64,000 nucleotides of DNA. Origin: Eutreptiella sp. 'Long Island Sound 2002'. Its lineage: Eukaryota; Euglenozoa; Euglenophyceae; Eutreptiales; Eutreptiaceae. A model generated the notes under the pieces. It was not told where the DNA came from and ran no database searches. It saw nothing but the letters and a program-made list of their open reading frames with translations. Every line of letters starts with the position of its first letter. The first letter of the stretch is position 1. Made by a program: the position numbers and the translations under genes. The stretch spans positions 30,138,306 to 30,202,305 of the forward strand of contig OZ038385.1 in assembly GCA_964036045.1 (NCBI GenBank). The letters are read 5' to 3'. Shown one piece after another: positions 1-10,224 of this stretch.

Positions 1-233
1 GGTTTTAGTACCTACGGGGAACCTAACCGTCTTTTGTCTCTGATTCAACCTTCCGGTGCTATTGAGGAACCCGGGCCAATCTTCGTTTGTGTGTCTTGTT
101 GTGCATGTCACTCAACAAGGTAAATAGGCCCCCTTGTATGCACTCCACCGTCATAGTTTGTGGTGAGTGCCACGAGCATCAGTGTGAAGAATGCATTGAT
201 GCCCACACTTGTAGGGAACAAGTTGTTTATTAG
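1..233 (+). pseudogene. Cys/His-rich protein fragment, cut by the window edge and broken in frame
   Basis: Frame 1 is open from the edge to TAA at 121-123 and encodes a segment ending in the cluster VCVSCCACHSTR. Frame 3 then continues from about 129 to TAG at 231-233 with the pattern C-x-H-x5-C-x2-C-x2-H-x-C-x2-C-x3-H-x-C, rich enough in Cys and His to bind zinc. The sequence aag|gtaaat at 119-124 could instead be a 5' splice site, which would make the frame change an intron rather than a lesion. The pattern loosely recalls B-box and other treble-clef zinc modules, but no family is assigned. The start lies outside the window. Confidence 0.35.
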
Positions 234-1245
234 GCAATACATGATGGGCACACATTGATGTTGAATTCAACTATTTGGACTTATGAACTCTGCGTCTTGG
301 CCATGTGCCCCGCCCTGCGGGGACCCACTGTATCATATGCTCGAGATGCCCACTTTCCCAAGCACAGTCTTGAGTACTCTTTGAACTTCTGGAGTCAGTA
401 AAAAAAAAGAATTCAACTATTTGGACTTATGCAACATGCTTTGTAGGGAAGGTGGGCGGCCCACTCTTTTGGGGGAGGGTAAATATGTGGGTAAAGCCGG
501 GATAGTTAATACAGCAGTAGCGCCGGGCAACCCCCCCCCTCCCCCCGCCCGCCCCTCCCGTGCTCCGAGGACGGATAGCAGGAGCAATGAGCACGGAAGC
601 CGACGTCCAACCCTCAATGCCCATACTCTCAAGCTCACTCGAAGATAGAGGAACACATTGTCTGGCAATGTGGAAGTTGGGGACACATACGTGCGCGGCA
701 CTGGGATGAGCTAGCATGCAAAGCATAGGCGACTGGTTTATCAACATTACCGTGCGGATGGCCAATATGCCTGCGCTGCAGCATACTGCCTTCGAGATGC
801 TCCAAAACACAGGTCAAAGGGGGAGCGTTAGCGCGCTGGGCACGCGCCGGGTATCTTTTTTTGACCATTGCCCTCCCGTGTTATAGTTCGGTAGGAGAAC
901 TGTAGTTCGGGTGGTTTAATCCCTCTTTCCTATGCGACACTGTCTAGGTGGCCAGAGTATGTCTTGTATGTTCTGTTTACATTTCCAGTGATTTGAAATT
1001 TTTCCATGCTGGGGCAGGAGTGCGTGGTAGACAGCTTTACACAACCAGCGGGGGGAGCACAGAATCCGTTTGCCCCCCCCCCCCCCCTTGATGATGCGGG
1101 TCGGACAGTGGGAAGCCACCGAAGGCCCTAAAAACCCAAATTCGTCATATGCAGCCACTGAGTCGTTTGATACTCTACCGAGCTATGCACTACGAGGAGT
1201 GGCCGGGAAGCCTACCCCACGATCAACATGGCTGTGGATCCCTTG
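234..1245. other. Stretch without a supportable gene
   Basis: Short ORFs overlap on both strands and none shows a domain. There is a poly-C/poly-G run near 1074-1087. A plus-strand ORF from about 1091 stays open into the TIR element end at 1246 (reading ...WLWIPWY) and could be an exon interrupted by that element. Confidence 0.4.
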
Positions 1246-1535
1246 GTACACGCTAGAAGACCGAATCTCGTTCTAGCCTAGACGGTGCTAGAAGGCTAGA
1301 ACGAAAAAAAGAGTCCCCCCCCCGGGGGGGGGGGGTTTGAGGGTTGTAACCTGGACCCCCCTATCCGTACTCGGGGGCCCGTGGTTTTGTTCTCCACAAT
1401 TTCACTCTTTTTACTTGATTTTGGAGTCCAAAAAACTCTCATTCTAGCGACGTTCTAGCGACGTTCTAGGGAGCACTGCTAGAGCGTCGCTAGAACGTCG
1501 CTAGAACGGTTTGCTAGGACGTCACTAGAACAATA
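1246..1535. repeat. Left-type end of a GTAC-targeting TIR element with TTCTAGCG inverted modules
   Basis: GTAC at 1246-1249 is followed by ACGCTAGAAGACC and GTTCTAGCCTAGA. This matches the left end of the complete element at 31400-31460, and the homology continues through a subterminal stretch (to about 1435). The region 1440-1535 is an inverted repeat of TTCTAGCGACGTTCTAG. No right end facing it is found nearby; the next right-type end is at 29059. It could be a solo or rearranged end. Confidence 0.7.
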
Positions 1536-1539
1536 TATA

Positions 1540-1660
1540 TGAATACCGCTACTCCTCAAAGAGAAGCTGCCCCGGCTACCATGGCGAGTTGTGGCCAATC
1601 ACAGGGTCCCGATGGTGAACCCGACTCACGGAGCGCCGGGTCCCCCCTCCCCCCCCACCC
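1540..1660 (-). repeat. Dispersed repeat also present at 29885-29990 and 47346-47450
   Basis: Read on the minus strand, this matches the plus strand of the two later loci (shared words GAGTCGGGT, GATTGGCCAC, CCATGGTAGC, GGGGCAGCTTCTCT). It is a third, diverged and inverted copy outside the tandem duplication. It is cut off at about 1540 by the TTCTAGCG module. Confidence 0.65.
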
Positions 1661-1836
1661 CCCGGTTAGCCCGGTTACCCCCCCACCCCACCCCATAGGT
1701 CACTTGGAAGGTCACTTGGCGGGCCGGCACCGGGTCACTTGGTGGTGCGTTCGCCCCATTAACCCCGGTTAGCCCAATTAGCCCCACTGCCCCCCCCCCC
1801 CCCCCAGTCCCCCTTTCGCGAGTTGCGACACGCAAG

Positions 1837-2352
1837 TTACCCCTGCTGCGTGGTGGGGGGTTGCCGGGGCGCATCCTTGCTCCCGGCACCCCCCTTCTCA
1901 CCCCCCGTGTCCCCTTCCTTCTCACCCTGCTTGTCACCCCCCACCTCACCCCCCTTGTCACCCCCCTCCCCCTTGTCGCCAACCTCGTCCCCCTCGTCAT
2001 CCCCGTCATTCCCGTCATCCCCGTTGTCGCTATCGTCCCCCTCCCTCAAGGCCTCCCGGAGGTGGGTCTCCGCCTCCTCCTGGGTCCGGAAGAGGAGCTC
2101 CCCCGGCACCCGGAAGGTGCCCCCCTCTTTCTCCCGCTTCCTCTTCTTCCCCCTCCTCCCCCCCTCCCCATTTTACCCCTGAGAGACCACCCACGAGTCC
2201 CCCGGGTCCAACTCCTCATCCCGTACCCCCAACACTGTCACTTGGCTGACGGTCCCCCCATTGCCCCCCTCCCTCCAAGGGACATACCGGGTGTCCCCCA
2301 CACCCGACACATTCCCATAGGGCTCCCGGCGCCTATTATTCAAGGGGAGGCT
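1837..2352 (-). CDS. Candidate exon(s) encoding an acidic low-complexity protein
   Basis: On the minus strand a frame runs from about 2352, after an intron-like acceptor ending AATAATAG, to 2182. It meets an in-frame TAA at 2176-2174 that also forms a possible donor (GG|GTAAAA). The same frame then continues to 1837. The first part carries the segment SQVTVLGVRDEELDPGDSW. The second has a Lys/Arg stretch, then PGELLFRTQEEAETHLREAL, then a long Asp/Gly/Glu tail. The opposite strand is merely C-rich. No domain is recognised. It may belong with the other minus-strand exon candidates at 3046-3277 and 9135-10030, but frame continuity cannot be shown. Confidence 0.35.
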
Positions 2353-2529
2353 TGGCCTTGCCCTTGCCCTTGGCCTTGGGCTTGGCCTGGGGCCTGGGGG
2401 GAGCCTCAAGCGCAGTGCGCGCGCAGGGCGCGCGCAGTGCAGCTATTTGGGCGTTTGGCCGTACTAGAGACCCATACTTTGAGATACTAGGGGCCCCTAG
2501 GGGCATCATGGTGACCCCTAGCGGAGGTT

Positions 2530-2610
2530 TTGACTTCTGATTTTGTCCCCCTTGTTTGGGGATCCCCGAGAATGCAGGGGTGGCATAACATTTCCGCCCT
2601 CTCTACTACA
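2530..2610 (+). repeat. Solitary relic of the 85-bp minisatellite and its flank
   Basis: The words CTGATTTTG, GGGGATCCCCGA, GCAGGGGTG and ATTTCCGCCCT occur in the same order as in the array and its left border at 39895-40030. One diverged unit, far from the arrays. Confidence 0.5.
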
Positions 2611-2673
2611 CGCAATGCCGTTTGCGACTCTCTTGCCTTGATTGTGTTTATGCTTTACATTATATCTCTGCAG

Positions 2674-2797
2674 AGTGGCGAAGAGCCATTTCCACTCAGG
2701 GGGACAAGCATGCATTGGACGGCCAAAGATTCCATTGGGAAGTGGAAGTATTGAAGCAAGTCCGATTATCCGATACAAGGACGCGATTAAGGCTCGT
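2674..2797 (+). CDS. Candidate internal exon, product unknown
   Basis: A 124-base segment lies between an acceptor-like TATATCTCTGCAG (ending 2673) and a strong donor-like GTGAGTACC (from 2798). One frame is open across it and reads as ordinary mixed protein sequence (WRRAISTQGDKHALDG and on). No partner exon is identified and no family is recognised. The alternative is chance splice-like words in a long non-coding stretch. Confidence 0.35.
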
Positions 2798-3045
2798 GTG
2801 AGTACCATGTGCGTAAGGGAAAGGGCATTCATGGATCAGGTTACATGCAAGTTTGCCCCAACGCAACCTCCATCGCCAAAAATGGTGCAACCCACGCCTG
2901 TTCATGGCTTTTGAAGTTGTGCATGATGTGTGTTATGTGAAGGGAAGGTAGTTTTCAACTTTCTTGAGCTAGGGCACTTTGGGTCACCTAATTCTAAGGG
3001 CGTTTCCAAGGGGTGTGCTCCGGGGCTCTTCGGGGGGAACATAGT

Positions 3046-3277
3046 CTAAAAGTAGCGCGCAGTGCAAAAATTCCCCCTTGGTTTTGGCTTAGGGGGGGGG
3101 GCGGGGGGGGGGTGGGGGGGCTCTTCCTCGCTACTCTCGAAGTGGCGGGGCTTCTTCTTGGGGGCCTTGGGGGGGGGTTTGGGTTTGGGGGTTTCGGCGG
3201 GGGGTGTCCTCTCCCTGCTCGTGCTGCTGCTGCTGTTGCTGTTGCTGTTGCTGGTCTCCCCTCCCCTGTCCTCCACC
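3046..3277 (-). CDS. Candidate exon: Ser/Asn-rich then Lys/Pro-rich protein segment
   Basis: On the minus strand an acceptor-like CTATTAACGAG ends at 3278 and the frame VEDRGGETSNSNSNSSSS opens, followed by Lys/Pro-rich sequence and ESSEEEPPH. The acceptor and its branch-like TATTAAC are exactly the bases duplicated by the LINE insertion at 3294-8454. The LINE therefore seems to have landed at an intron end, next to a (TG)n tract on this strand. No function is assigned. Low-complexity coding potential makes this uncertain. Confidence 0.3.
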
Positions 3278-3293
3278 CTCGTTAATAGCACAG
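3275..3293 (+). repeat. Left copy of the 19-bp target-site duplication
   Basis: Identical to 8455-8473. These two copies define the borders of the GC-rich LINE. Confidence 0.8.
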
Positions 3294-3338
3294 CTCACCT
3301 GGGCCATGGAGCGGGCCGTGCAGCGCTTGGTTTGAGCG

Positions 3339-6300
3339 GTGCGCCCCCGCCCAGTGGAGGTGCCAAAGAGGGAATCGGTCTTGCGGATGGAGTTGGAGGA
3401 GCGGCTGACGGCGCCGCTGCAGCCGGATTGGGACCGGCTGCTAGCGTTGCGGGAGGTGGACGCGCTATGGTCCTACTGGACGTGGGCGGCAGAGGAGTCC
3501 CTCCTAGCGTTGTCGGTGCCCGCCCTGCACCCGGAGGACATCAACGAGGACCACCCGCTGCCGGTGGCGCCGATGGCCCTGCAACGGGGGCGGGGCACGG
3601 CGGCCTTGATCCGCGAGGTGCGGCACTGCCCCGAGCAGCTGCGGGCGGGCGGAGGACCGAAGACGTCAGTGCTGGCCCGCATACACGCCGCACAGGGAGC
3701 GGCACGATCGTTGCGGCAGCAGGCGCACCCCCCACAACGGCCGGCTGGCGGGGTGCGGGGAAGGGGGGAGAGCACGTCCCACGCCTGGTGCGCGCTGCGC
3801 CGGCGGGCGCAGCTGCTGCATGAGTTGCGGATGCCGGAGCTAGCCCGGTTTCCGCTGACGCCGCAGGCGGTAGCCAACCCGGGGGCGCCGATCCCGTCCG
3901 CAGCGACGCTGGACGAGTGCATTGCGCAACTAAAGAAACTGGCGGCCACGCAGGTGCAGCGGGAGGACCGGGAGCGCGTGCAGGCGTGGCGGACCTGGCT
4001 GCAGGCCGAATGGGAAACCAAGCCAGGAGCCGTGTACCGCTTGCTCAAGGAGGAGGGGTTCTCACCGCCGGTGGTGTTTATTGCTCGGCCGGATGGAACC
4101 CCCACGGCCAATGTCCAGGAAATGGACGAGCTGGTGCGCGCGGCGTGGGGGCCCATCAACCGCAAGTACGCGGAAGGGCCGGAACCCTTCCCGGAGGCCT
4201 TCGTGGCAAAGTACGGGCACCTGCTGCATCGGGTGCCCATGTTGGCCAAGCAGCTGACAGGGCCGTATCTCAGGCGACGCCTCATGGCCATGCGCCCATC
4301 GGCCATGGGCCTGGACGGGTGGAGTCTGCAGGACCTGCGGGCGCTCCCGGACCGAGTGCTGCAATGGTTGGCACAGCTCCTCGCACTTATTGAGGAGATG
4401 GGCCAGTGGCCCGCCCTACTGGCCCAGGGGTACACCTCCCTCATCCCCAAGCCGGGGGAGGAGGGGCCATTGGGCACACGCCCGCTGACGGTCCTGTCCA
4501 TGGTTTACAGGCTATGGGCGGGGACACGTCTGTGGGAAGTGATGCGTTGGCAGGAGGCATGGGTCCATCCGCGGGCCTACGGGTTCCGCCTGGCGCGGGG
4601 GGCCGTGGATGCGGCCACGGTCACCCCGGTCCTCCTAGAGCTGGCCCGGCTCAAGGGATGGCGGCTGGAGGGGCTGAGCCTTGACTATGTCAAGTGCTTT
4701 GACCTCATCCCACAAGCGGTGGTTCTGCGGATCGCCCGCGAGTTAGGCATGGACGACGGGGTGCTGCGCGCCCTGGCGGCCATGTATCGGCAGCTCCGAC
4801 GGGCGTTTCGCCTGGCGGGGGCGCTGGGGGCGTGGTGGCAGGCCACCAACGGCATCCTGCTGGGCTGCCCGCTCAGTATCATCTTGATCAATCTCCTCAC
4901 CACAGTGTGGAAGATGGAGATTGACACCATGAGGCGCCACGTCGCCGTGACCACCGCCTCGCTCCCGCCGCTGTTCGAACAGCCCCGGGCAGCGCCAGAG
5001 CAGCAGCCCCCCCCCGCCGCGCCTGCGGGCGCAGGGCCCGGGGCGCGAGGACCTATGCCCCCTGGGGTATGCGGACGACACACAGGACATCACGCTCGAG
5101 CCCCGGCCCGGGGCGCAGGGGGTCCCCGACTCGCAAGCGGTCGTGGACCGCACGGCCGTATGGCTGGCGGACACCGGACAGAACGCCAACGCCGCGAAGT
5201 CCAGCTCATGGCGGATGAGCGACCAGCTAGCGCGTCCGGTCACCCTGCATGGAGTGCCGATCCCGTTGGCCCGGGAGTTCAAGCAGCTCGGGGTGGGGGT
5301 ACGCCTGGATCCTGAAAGGGGCACCGGACCGGTGCTCCAGGAGCGATTCGTGCGCGGGACCACCATCTTGCGGCGCGTAGGATGCCTGCCGACGTTCCGC
5401 ATGCGGGAGGTGGCCATTGGGACGCTGGCCCTCGCCAAGGCGATGTATGGAGTGGAGCTAGCGGACGTCGGCTCCCGGGATGTGGCGCGGCTAGAGCTGG
5501 CCGCCGTCCGCGCCCTGTGGGGACCTACACGCACCTCACGCGCAAAGGAGGTGTTGTGGGCCGTCCTGACGCCGGGGCACCGGGTCTCACCGGCGTGGCG
5601 CCTCCAGTATTCGAGGGTGCTGTGGCTGGCCCGCCAGGCGCGCGTGCTATGGGCCGGACAGGTGCTGGTCCAGGCTATATGGGAGGAAACCGACCGGCCC
5701 CCGGACACAGGGCCAGTAGGCAGGGCCTTGCAGTCGGTCCGGCAGCTGCGCTGGGAGGCAGTGCACGACTGGTGGGTGTGGCGCGTGCCGGGGCAGCGCG
5801 AACAGCTACACCTGGTCCTGGGGGATTGGGGCGATGTTTGCCACCGGGATGCGGCAGTCGCAGAGATACACCGCACTGGCGGCACTGGAGCGGCGCCGAC
5901 CGGCCACCTTTGGGGGGCTAGGGGCGGAGGTGTGCAGTCCCGCCTGCGCCCAGGGCATGACGGTCGCCAGCTCGGAGACGGAGCGCTCGCTACTGCGGGC
6001 ACTGCAAGCCGGGGCGACGTGGACCGGAGCGCGGGTCAGCAAGCATCGAATTTCGGATTTGGCGGCCTGCCCCTACTGCGGGGGCCCCCCGGAGACGCAG
6101 GTCCATCTCCTATCGGATTGCCCGCAGTGGCATACGCAGCGGGCCGCCTGGCTCCCGCTGGTGCAGGCCGAGGCGGCGCTTTTGCCGGCGCTGGCCCTCC
6201 CGTCGGCTTGGCCGGTATGCCTACGGGCGACGGGCCTGTTGCCGGCGGCGTTGGTGCGGCTGGAGGAGGCGGATCAGGCGGGGCGGCTCATGTACCGCCT

Positions 6301-6781
6301 CTATGGCATGTATGTGGCGGTGCTATCGGCGCGCATGGGAGCGGAAGTCGCGGCACGTCGAGACGCGGGCGCGGCCCCCTCGGTCTTTGCGATCGCGCGC
6401 AAACGCCCTCCCGATGCGCGCCGGGGCTACCCATGGGCGCAACTGGGCGCGGGCCCACACCCCCCGGCGCCACCAACGGCGCCGCTGGCGTTGCGTGCCG
6501 GCCCACCGCCAGGGTGGCCGTGGGAGGCATCCTTTGCGATGTTGCTACTGCATTGGGCTAGCCGACTGCGTTGGCTGCCGGGGCAGGGCCATGTGACATA
6601 CGTGGAGCTGGCCCTGGACTTCGAGGCCCACGCGGCGCGGGCACTCCCGGCTCCCAGCGACCACCGGCTGCGGGGGGTCACCTTGCCTCCACGCACCAGG
6701 GGCCAAGTGCTGAAAATGGCTCTGGATGCGTTGCAGCCGCATCTGCAGGCAGGGGACCTCCTGCAGGGCAAGGAGCTGTGA
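3339..6781 (+). pseudogene. LINE reverse transcriptase ORF with two frameshifts
   Basis: Frame 3 from 3339 carries the region before RT, RT motif A (LSLDYVKCFDLIP, catalytic Asp at 4683-4685) and motif B (NGILLGCPLSII, near 4848-4880). At a C9 run (5007-5015) the coding frame moves to frame 1, where motif C, YADD, lies at 5068-5079. Near 5820-5835 it moves to frame 2, which contains a C-x2-C-x8-H-x4-C zinc finger (6068-6121) typical of LINE C-termini, and ends at TGA 6779-6781. Together about 1,150 codons. No endonuclease or RNase H is seen. The breaks could be mutations or homopolymer sequencing errors; all catalytic Asp residues are present. Confidence 0.85.
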
Positions 6782-6863
6782 ATGGCGAAGTCTCTCCTGC
6801 CGCCGGGGGGCTCCAGGTGTGTGGGGCGGTCGGCGTGCCCGCTGTTTGACCTGCCCCGCAGCC

Positions 6864-7925
6864 ATGCTGTTTCAAATGAGGCAGCTGAAGGCGCATTGCC
6901 GCGAGCTATGGACGCGGCGCTTGGCGCGGCCGGGAAGGGGAAGGCAGGATATGTTCTTGCTGGATTACCTGCCGCCGGCGGGACCGGGGCGGCAGCCACT
7001 GCGGCCATTTCAGCGATTGCCGCGCCGGCAGGTGCAGCGCGACCGGCACGGGGCGGGCGACGGGAGCGTGGGGCGCGCGGCGGCGCCGCTGCAGGTGGCC
7101 CTGTGCCCGAGGCACCGGGCCCCGCCTTGTGCCGCCCGCGCGCAGCGCGGAGCGGAGCACTGCTGCCGGCGGGCGCACGAAGGGCACCGCATGGATGCGG
7201 CGCAAGCGCGCGTGGCGGCGCGAGCGTTGCGGGCGTGGCTGCAGCCCGCACCGCCCGCCGGGGCCGGGCCGGCGGTGGCTTCACAGCCCGTGCATCATCC
7301 GCCGCGCGGCCGCAAGCGCTCCCGCTCGCGGTCCTCATCACCGGAGCGAGCGACGCGACGAGCGCGCCCGGCGTCGCGCGAGTGCGCACGCCACCCGGGG
7401 GAACCTTCCGACCCCCCTCCTCGCGTCTCGATGGGGGGGGCACACAGCCTGAGCGGCTCGGGTATGTTGGATGGGCGGGGGGAGCTCCGGCGGCCCTTGC
7501 CGCTCCCCCCCCCCTCACTCCCCCCGGGGAAAGCGCCAGGGCAGGGGGGGGCAGCAGGGGGGCGGCCGCAGGTGCCACATGCGCCGGCAGGTAGCCCGGG
7601 CGGCCGCAATAAGGGGGGAGGGGGCGCCCTGTCCCCCTCCCCCCCCTCTACCTCCCCCCCCTCCTCCTCCCAGGGGCTGGCGGACATTTTTGGGAACATT
7701 TCCCGCCAGCTGACGGTGGCCCGGGCGGGGGTTCCTGCCCCCGGGGTGGGCACAGGCCGCCCCCCAGGGGTAGCGGACTCTTCTTCAGGGGGGGGGCAGG
7801 AGACGCCGACAGACCCCGACCCCACAGGGGACGGCTCCAGGGGGGCCGTGGCGGCGACGTCCGCCGCTCGGGCGGGGCAGGACCCCTCTCCAGGGGCAGT
7901 CACAGGGCGACAGGGAGAGTCCTAG
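6864..7925 (+). CDS. ORF 3' of the RT, with a Cys/His finger and an Arg/Ser stretch
   Basis: Starts at ATG 6864, 83 bases after the RT stop, and runs 353 codons. It holds a compact finger at 7104-7187 with the pattern C-x2-H-x4-C...H-C-C-x3-H-x2-H (the segment LCPRHRAPPC then EHCCRRAHEGH), then a nuclear-signal-like GRKRSRSRSSSPERA. The tail is Pro/Gly low complexity. It lies inside the LINE's target-site duplications, so it belongs to the element. It is gag-like in having zinc fingers and basic stretches, but sits downstream of RT rather than upstream. Product name unknown. Confidence 0.5.
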   Translation: MLFQMRQLKAHCRELWTRRLARPGRGRQDMFLLDYLPPAGPGRQPLRPFQRLPRRQVQRDRHGAGDGSVGRAAAPLQVALCPRHRAPPCAARAQRGAEHCCRRAHEGHRMDAAQARVAARALRAWLQPAPPAGAGPAVASQPVHHPPRGRKRSRSRSSSPERATRRARPASRECARHPGEPSDPPPRVSMGGAHSLSGSGMLDGRGELRRPLPLPPPSLPPGKAPGQGGAAGGRPQVPHAPAGSPGGRNKGGGGALSPSPPSTSPPSSSQGLADIFGNISRQLTVARAGVPAPGVGTGRPPGVADSSSGGGQETPTDPDPTGDGSRGAVAATSAARAGQDPSPGAVTGRQGES

Positions 7926-7974
7926 CCCCCCTCCCCCCCCACAGAAGAGGGCGCAGCGGGCAGGGGGAAAAAGG

Positions 7975-8316
7975 GTGGGGCAGCCGCGGCGCCCCATGCA
8001 GACCCTGTGCGATGAGCACAAGGCCCCGGCATGCAAGTCATGCAAGGGCCACAGGGGGGTGCGGCATTGCTGCAGCCGCCATCACGAGGGGCACCCCAGG
8101 GTGTTGGGGGGAGGACAACGGTGCCTGCCGGTGCAGGGGGGGGGGCTACAGCAGCGAGCAGGCGTGTTGACCTCTGGAGGGTCGGCAATTATGCCAGCCC
8201 CCGTGACCGGGGGGGAGGGGGGAGGCCCAGCAGGGCAGGGGACGGCGGCGTCGCCGCGCGGCGGCACTCGGGGCCCCGATAAGGGCCACGGGAGGGCCTC
8301 CGAGGAGGGCACATAG
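7975..8316 (+). CDS. ORF with a second copy of the Cys/His finger
   Basis: The frame from 7975 contains LCDEHKAPACKSCKGH then RHCCSRHHEGH at 8005-8094. It aligns residue for residue with the finger at 7104-7187 (LC-x2-H-x-AP-x-C, HCC, HEGH). The rest is Gly-rich. It is probably a continuation of 6864-7925 after a frame break at the G/C-rich stretch 7920-7970, giving one protein with two fingers 0.8 kb apart. Confidence 0.45.
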   Translation: MGQPRRPMQTLCDEHKAPACKSCKGHRGVRHCCSRHHEGHPRVLGGGQRCLPVQGGGLQQRAGVLTSGGSAIMPAPVTGGEGGGPAGQGTAASPRGGTRGPDKGHGRASEEGT

Positions 8317-8454
8317 CCACAGGAAGGCGTCCTTCCGCCGCGCCGCGACACACCGGGGGGCCGGGGGTGGGATAGGGCAAGCTTCAGGCAGGCTCTAACC
8401 TGCTAACCCCTAACCCTCCCGTCGCAAGAGCGGCCAGGACATAAATAGCCATCA

Positions 8455-8473
8455 ACCCTCGTTAATAGCACAG
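8455..8473 (+). repeat. Right copy of the 19-bp target-site duplication
   Basis: Identical to 3275-3293, immediately followed by the (CA)n tract. Confidence 0.8.
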
Positions 8474-8738
<265 letters not shown>

Positions 8739-9072
8739 GGTGCACGTATCTCTACGGGTCTGCTGAGGTCCCCACACCAACCCCCCACCCCTCCAGCCCC
8801 CAAACGCAGGAGGCCGAAAACACCCCCCCCTCCGTCCCCACCAGCCCCAGTTCCACGGGGGCTGGAGGAGACCGTGGCCGAGGATGTCGCCCGCCCGCTT
8901 TTCGTGACGAGGCACGGGAGAGCAAACACTCTGGATACCTAGCCAGCAAAATACAGAGGTTCTGATTCCGCAGAAGGGAGGGAAACAACGTCACAAAGAG
9001 GCCTCAGCAGACCTGAGCCAAATGAGGCGTCCAGCCCAACGCTGCACAAGGATCCACCTCTAAAAGTACAGA

Positions 9073-9075
<3 letters not shown>

Positions 9076-9113
<38 letters not shown>

Positions 9114-9134
9114 GCACACACCCACACACACAAC
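9076..9134. repeat. Second (CA)n tract
   Basis: CA repeat 9076-9110 with a degenerate extension to 9134. On the minus strand it would follow the donor of the candidate exon 9135-9295. Confidence 0.95.
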
Positions 9135-9295
9135 AGAGAAAGCCTGAATCACGGGCACATTGACGGTTCCACGTGACTGGTTAGAGCACATGAAGAGTAC
9201 TATTTGTGCACGCCTCATGCATGCAAACTGATGTTGAGGATCCAACACATCATGTGATCGTGTTCCTTGTGCATTGCAACAATGTACTGCCAGGT
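9135..9295 (-). CDS. Candidate exon, minus strand
   Basis: Bounded on the minus strand by an acceptor-like GTCTGTTTTCAG (9296 and above) and a donor-like GTTGTGTGTG (9134 and below). One frame is open throughout and contains the segment CMRRAQIVLFMCSNQSRG. Function unknown. It lies downstream of exon 9416-9584 on the same strand. Confidence 0.3.
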
Positions 9296-9415
9296 CTGAA
9301 AACAGACTTTGATGATGTATGCTGTTAGCGCCTCTGGGCTCTTTTAGGCTCCTCCACCCTCACCCAACCCTTGCGCTGCGGGTCCATGCCCCCCCCCCCC
9401 CCACCCCACTCCTAC

Positions 9416-9584
9416 CCGCCTCCCACCTACCGAACCCGTATAGCACCGAGAGGGCCGAATTGGGGTCATTCCCCAACATCCGGCCCAACTCCGTGACCCC
9501 CACCAGGTGTGTCTGGCCTCCGCCATCGCGCCACTCCAACCGCACCCCGCGGGGGTCAGCTCCACCCGTGTGCACGCTCACAAC
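9416..9584 (-). CDS. Candidate exon downstream of the TTCTAGCG intron
   Basis: Begins after CCTCAG (acceptor) and reads VVSVHTGGADPRGVRLEWRD and then THLVGVTELGRMLGNDPNS, normal mixed protein sequence. It ends at a donor-like GGTAGGAGT near 9415. It joins in phase with the exon ending at 9728 if the intron is 9585-9727. No domain recognised. Confidence 0.45.
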
Positions 9585-9727
9585 CTGAGGACCGAAACAA
9601 GAGGGAGGTGTGTTCTAGCGGCGTTCTAGGCAACTGTTCCAGCGACGTTGTAGCGACGTTCTAGCGGCGGCGGCGGCGGCAGTCGCTTGATCAACGCTAG
9701 AACCGTTCATTGGATCAACGCTAGAAC
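9585..9727 (-). other. Candidate 143-nt spliceosomal intron made of TTCTAGCG inverted repeats
   Basis: On the minus strand it begins GTTCTAGCGTTGATC and ends TGTTTCGGTCCTCAG. Its interior is the TTCTAGCG/CGCTAGAA inverted module plus a CCG microsatellite. Removing it joins two open frames in phase (…RYVDC to VVSVHTGG…). An alternative donor, GTATGTTG at 9742, puts the downstream frame out of register. The module is the same word found at the ends of the GTAC elements, so this is a possible introner. Confidence 0.45.
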
Positions 9728-10030
9728 GCAGTCAACATACCGTGCCTTGCCGGTCAAGGGCGGGGGAGAGGGCCACCAGGGCCTTGGCAAAGGGGTCCCG
9801 GGGGTTGGCGGGTGCGGCTGCGGGGGGGGCCCAGTTGCGGGGGTTGCGGGGGGCTTGGGCTTGGACTTGGGGCGGGAAGCGATGCCGTGCACCAATCCGG
9901 CATATGCCTCCCCGTTGGCCGTTGCCGAGTCGAACCCCCCCCCATCTCCATGATCGCCGACCATGTCGGCGTCCAGGTCCGGGTCCTCCCCGCAAACTCC
10001 ATCCCCCCCAATCCCAGCGCCTGCCCGCAC
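9728..10030 (-). CDS. Candidate exon: acidic start then Pro/Lys-rich linker
   Basis: The minus-strand frame from 10030 reads GDGVCGEDPDLDADMVGDHG, then SATANGEAYAGLVHGIASRP, a Pro/Lys-rich linker and LTGKARYVDC, where the donor GTTCTAGCG follows. The upstream limit is not resolved because a G-rich stretch precedes it. The pieces 11600-11823 and this exon have similar style (acidic, Gly/Pro-rich) and might belong to one gene. Product unknown. Confidence 0.4.
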
Positions 10031-10224
10031 ATGGCTCGCCCCCCCCCCTTTTTACCGCGGGGGTGCAGAGGTTAAGTTGGGCCAACTCAAACATCTTCAC
10101 CCCCTTTTCCGAGAGGGGGGTTGTCTCCCCCCACTTCCACCCGGGCAACTCCGGTTGCCACCCCCACCACCCTGGGAACCCCCCCCCACCCCCCCACCCG
10201 CAGGCTGATGCAGAGCTGACCACA

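Larger units (their letters stand above)
3294..8454 (+). mobile_element. GC-rich LINE, 5'-truncated, with a 19-bp target-site duplication
   Basis: The 19-mer ACCCTCGTTAATAGCACAG occurs at 3275-3293 and again at 8455-8473, bracketing a GC-rich body of 5,161 bp. The body contains an RT ORF (3339-6781, frame-broken) and a downstream ORF with Cys/His fingers (6864-7925). Upstream endonuclease and ORF1 are absent, so the copy is 5'-truncated just before the RT region, as usual for target-primed reverse transcription. The 3' end has no poly(A); it ends ATAAATAGCCATCA. Its composition differs sharply from the AT-balanced neighbours. Confidence 0.8.

Noticed and set aside
2352-2540. Ala/Leu-rich plus-strand ORFs around 1860-2540
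   Set aside because: Shadows of C-rich low complexity; the minus strand carries the more protein-like frame.
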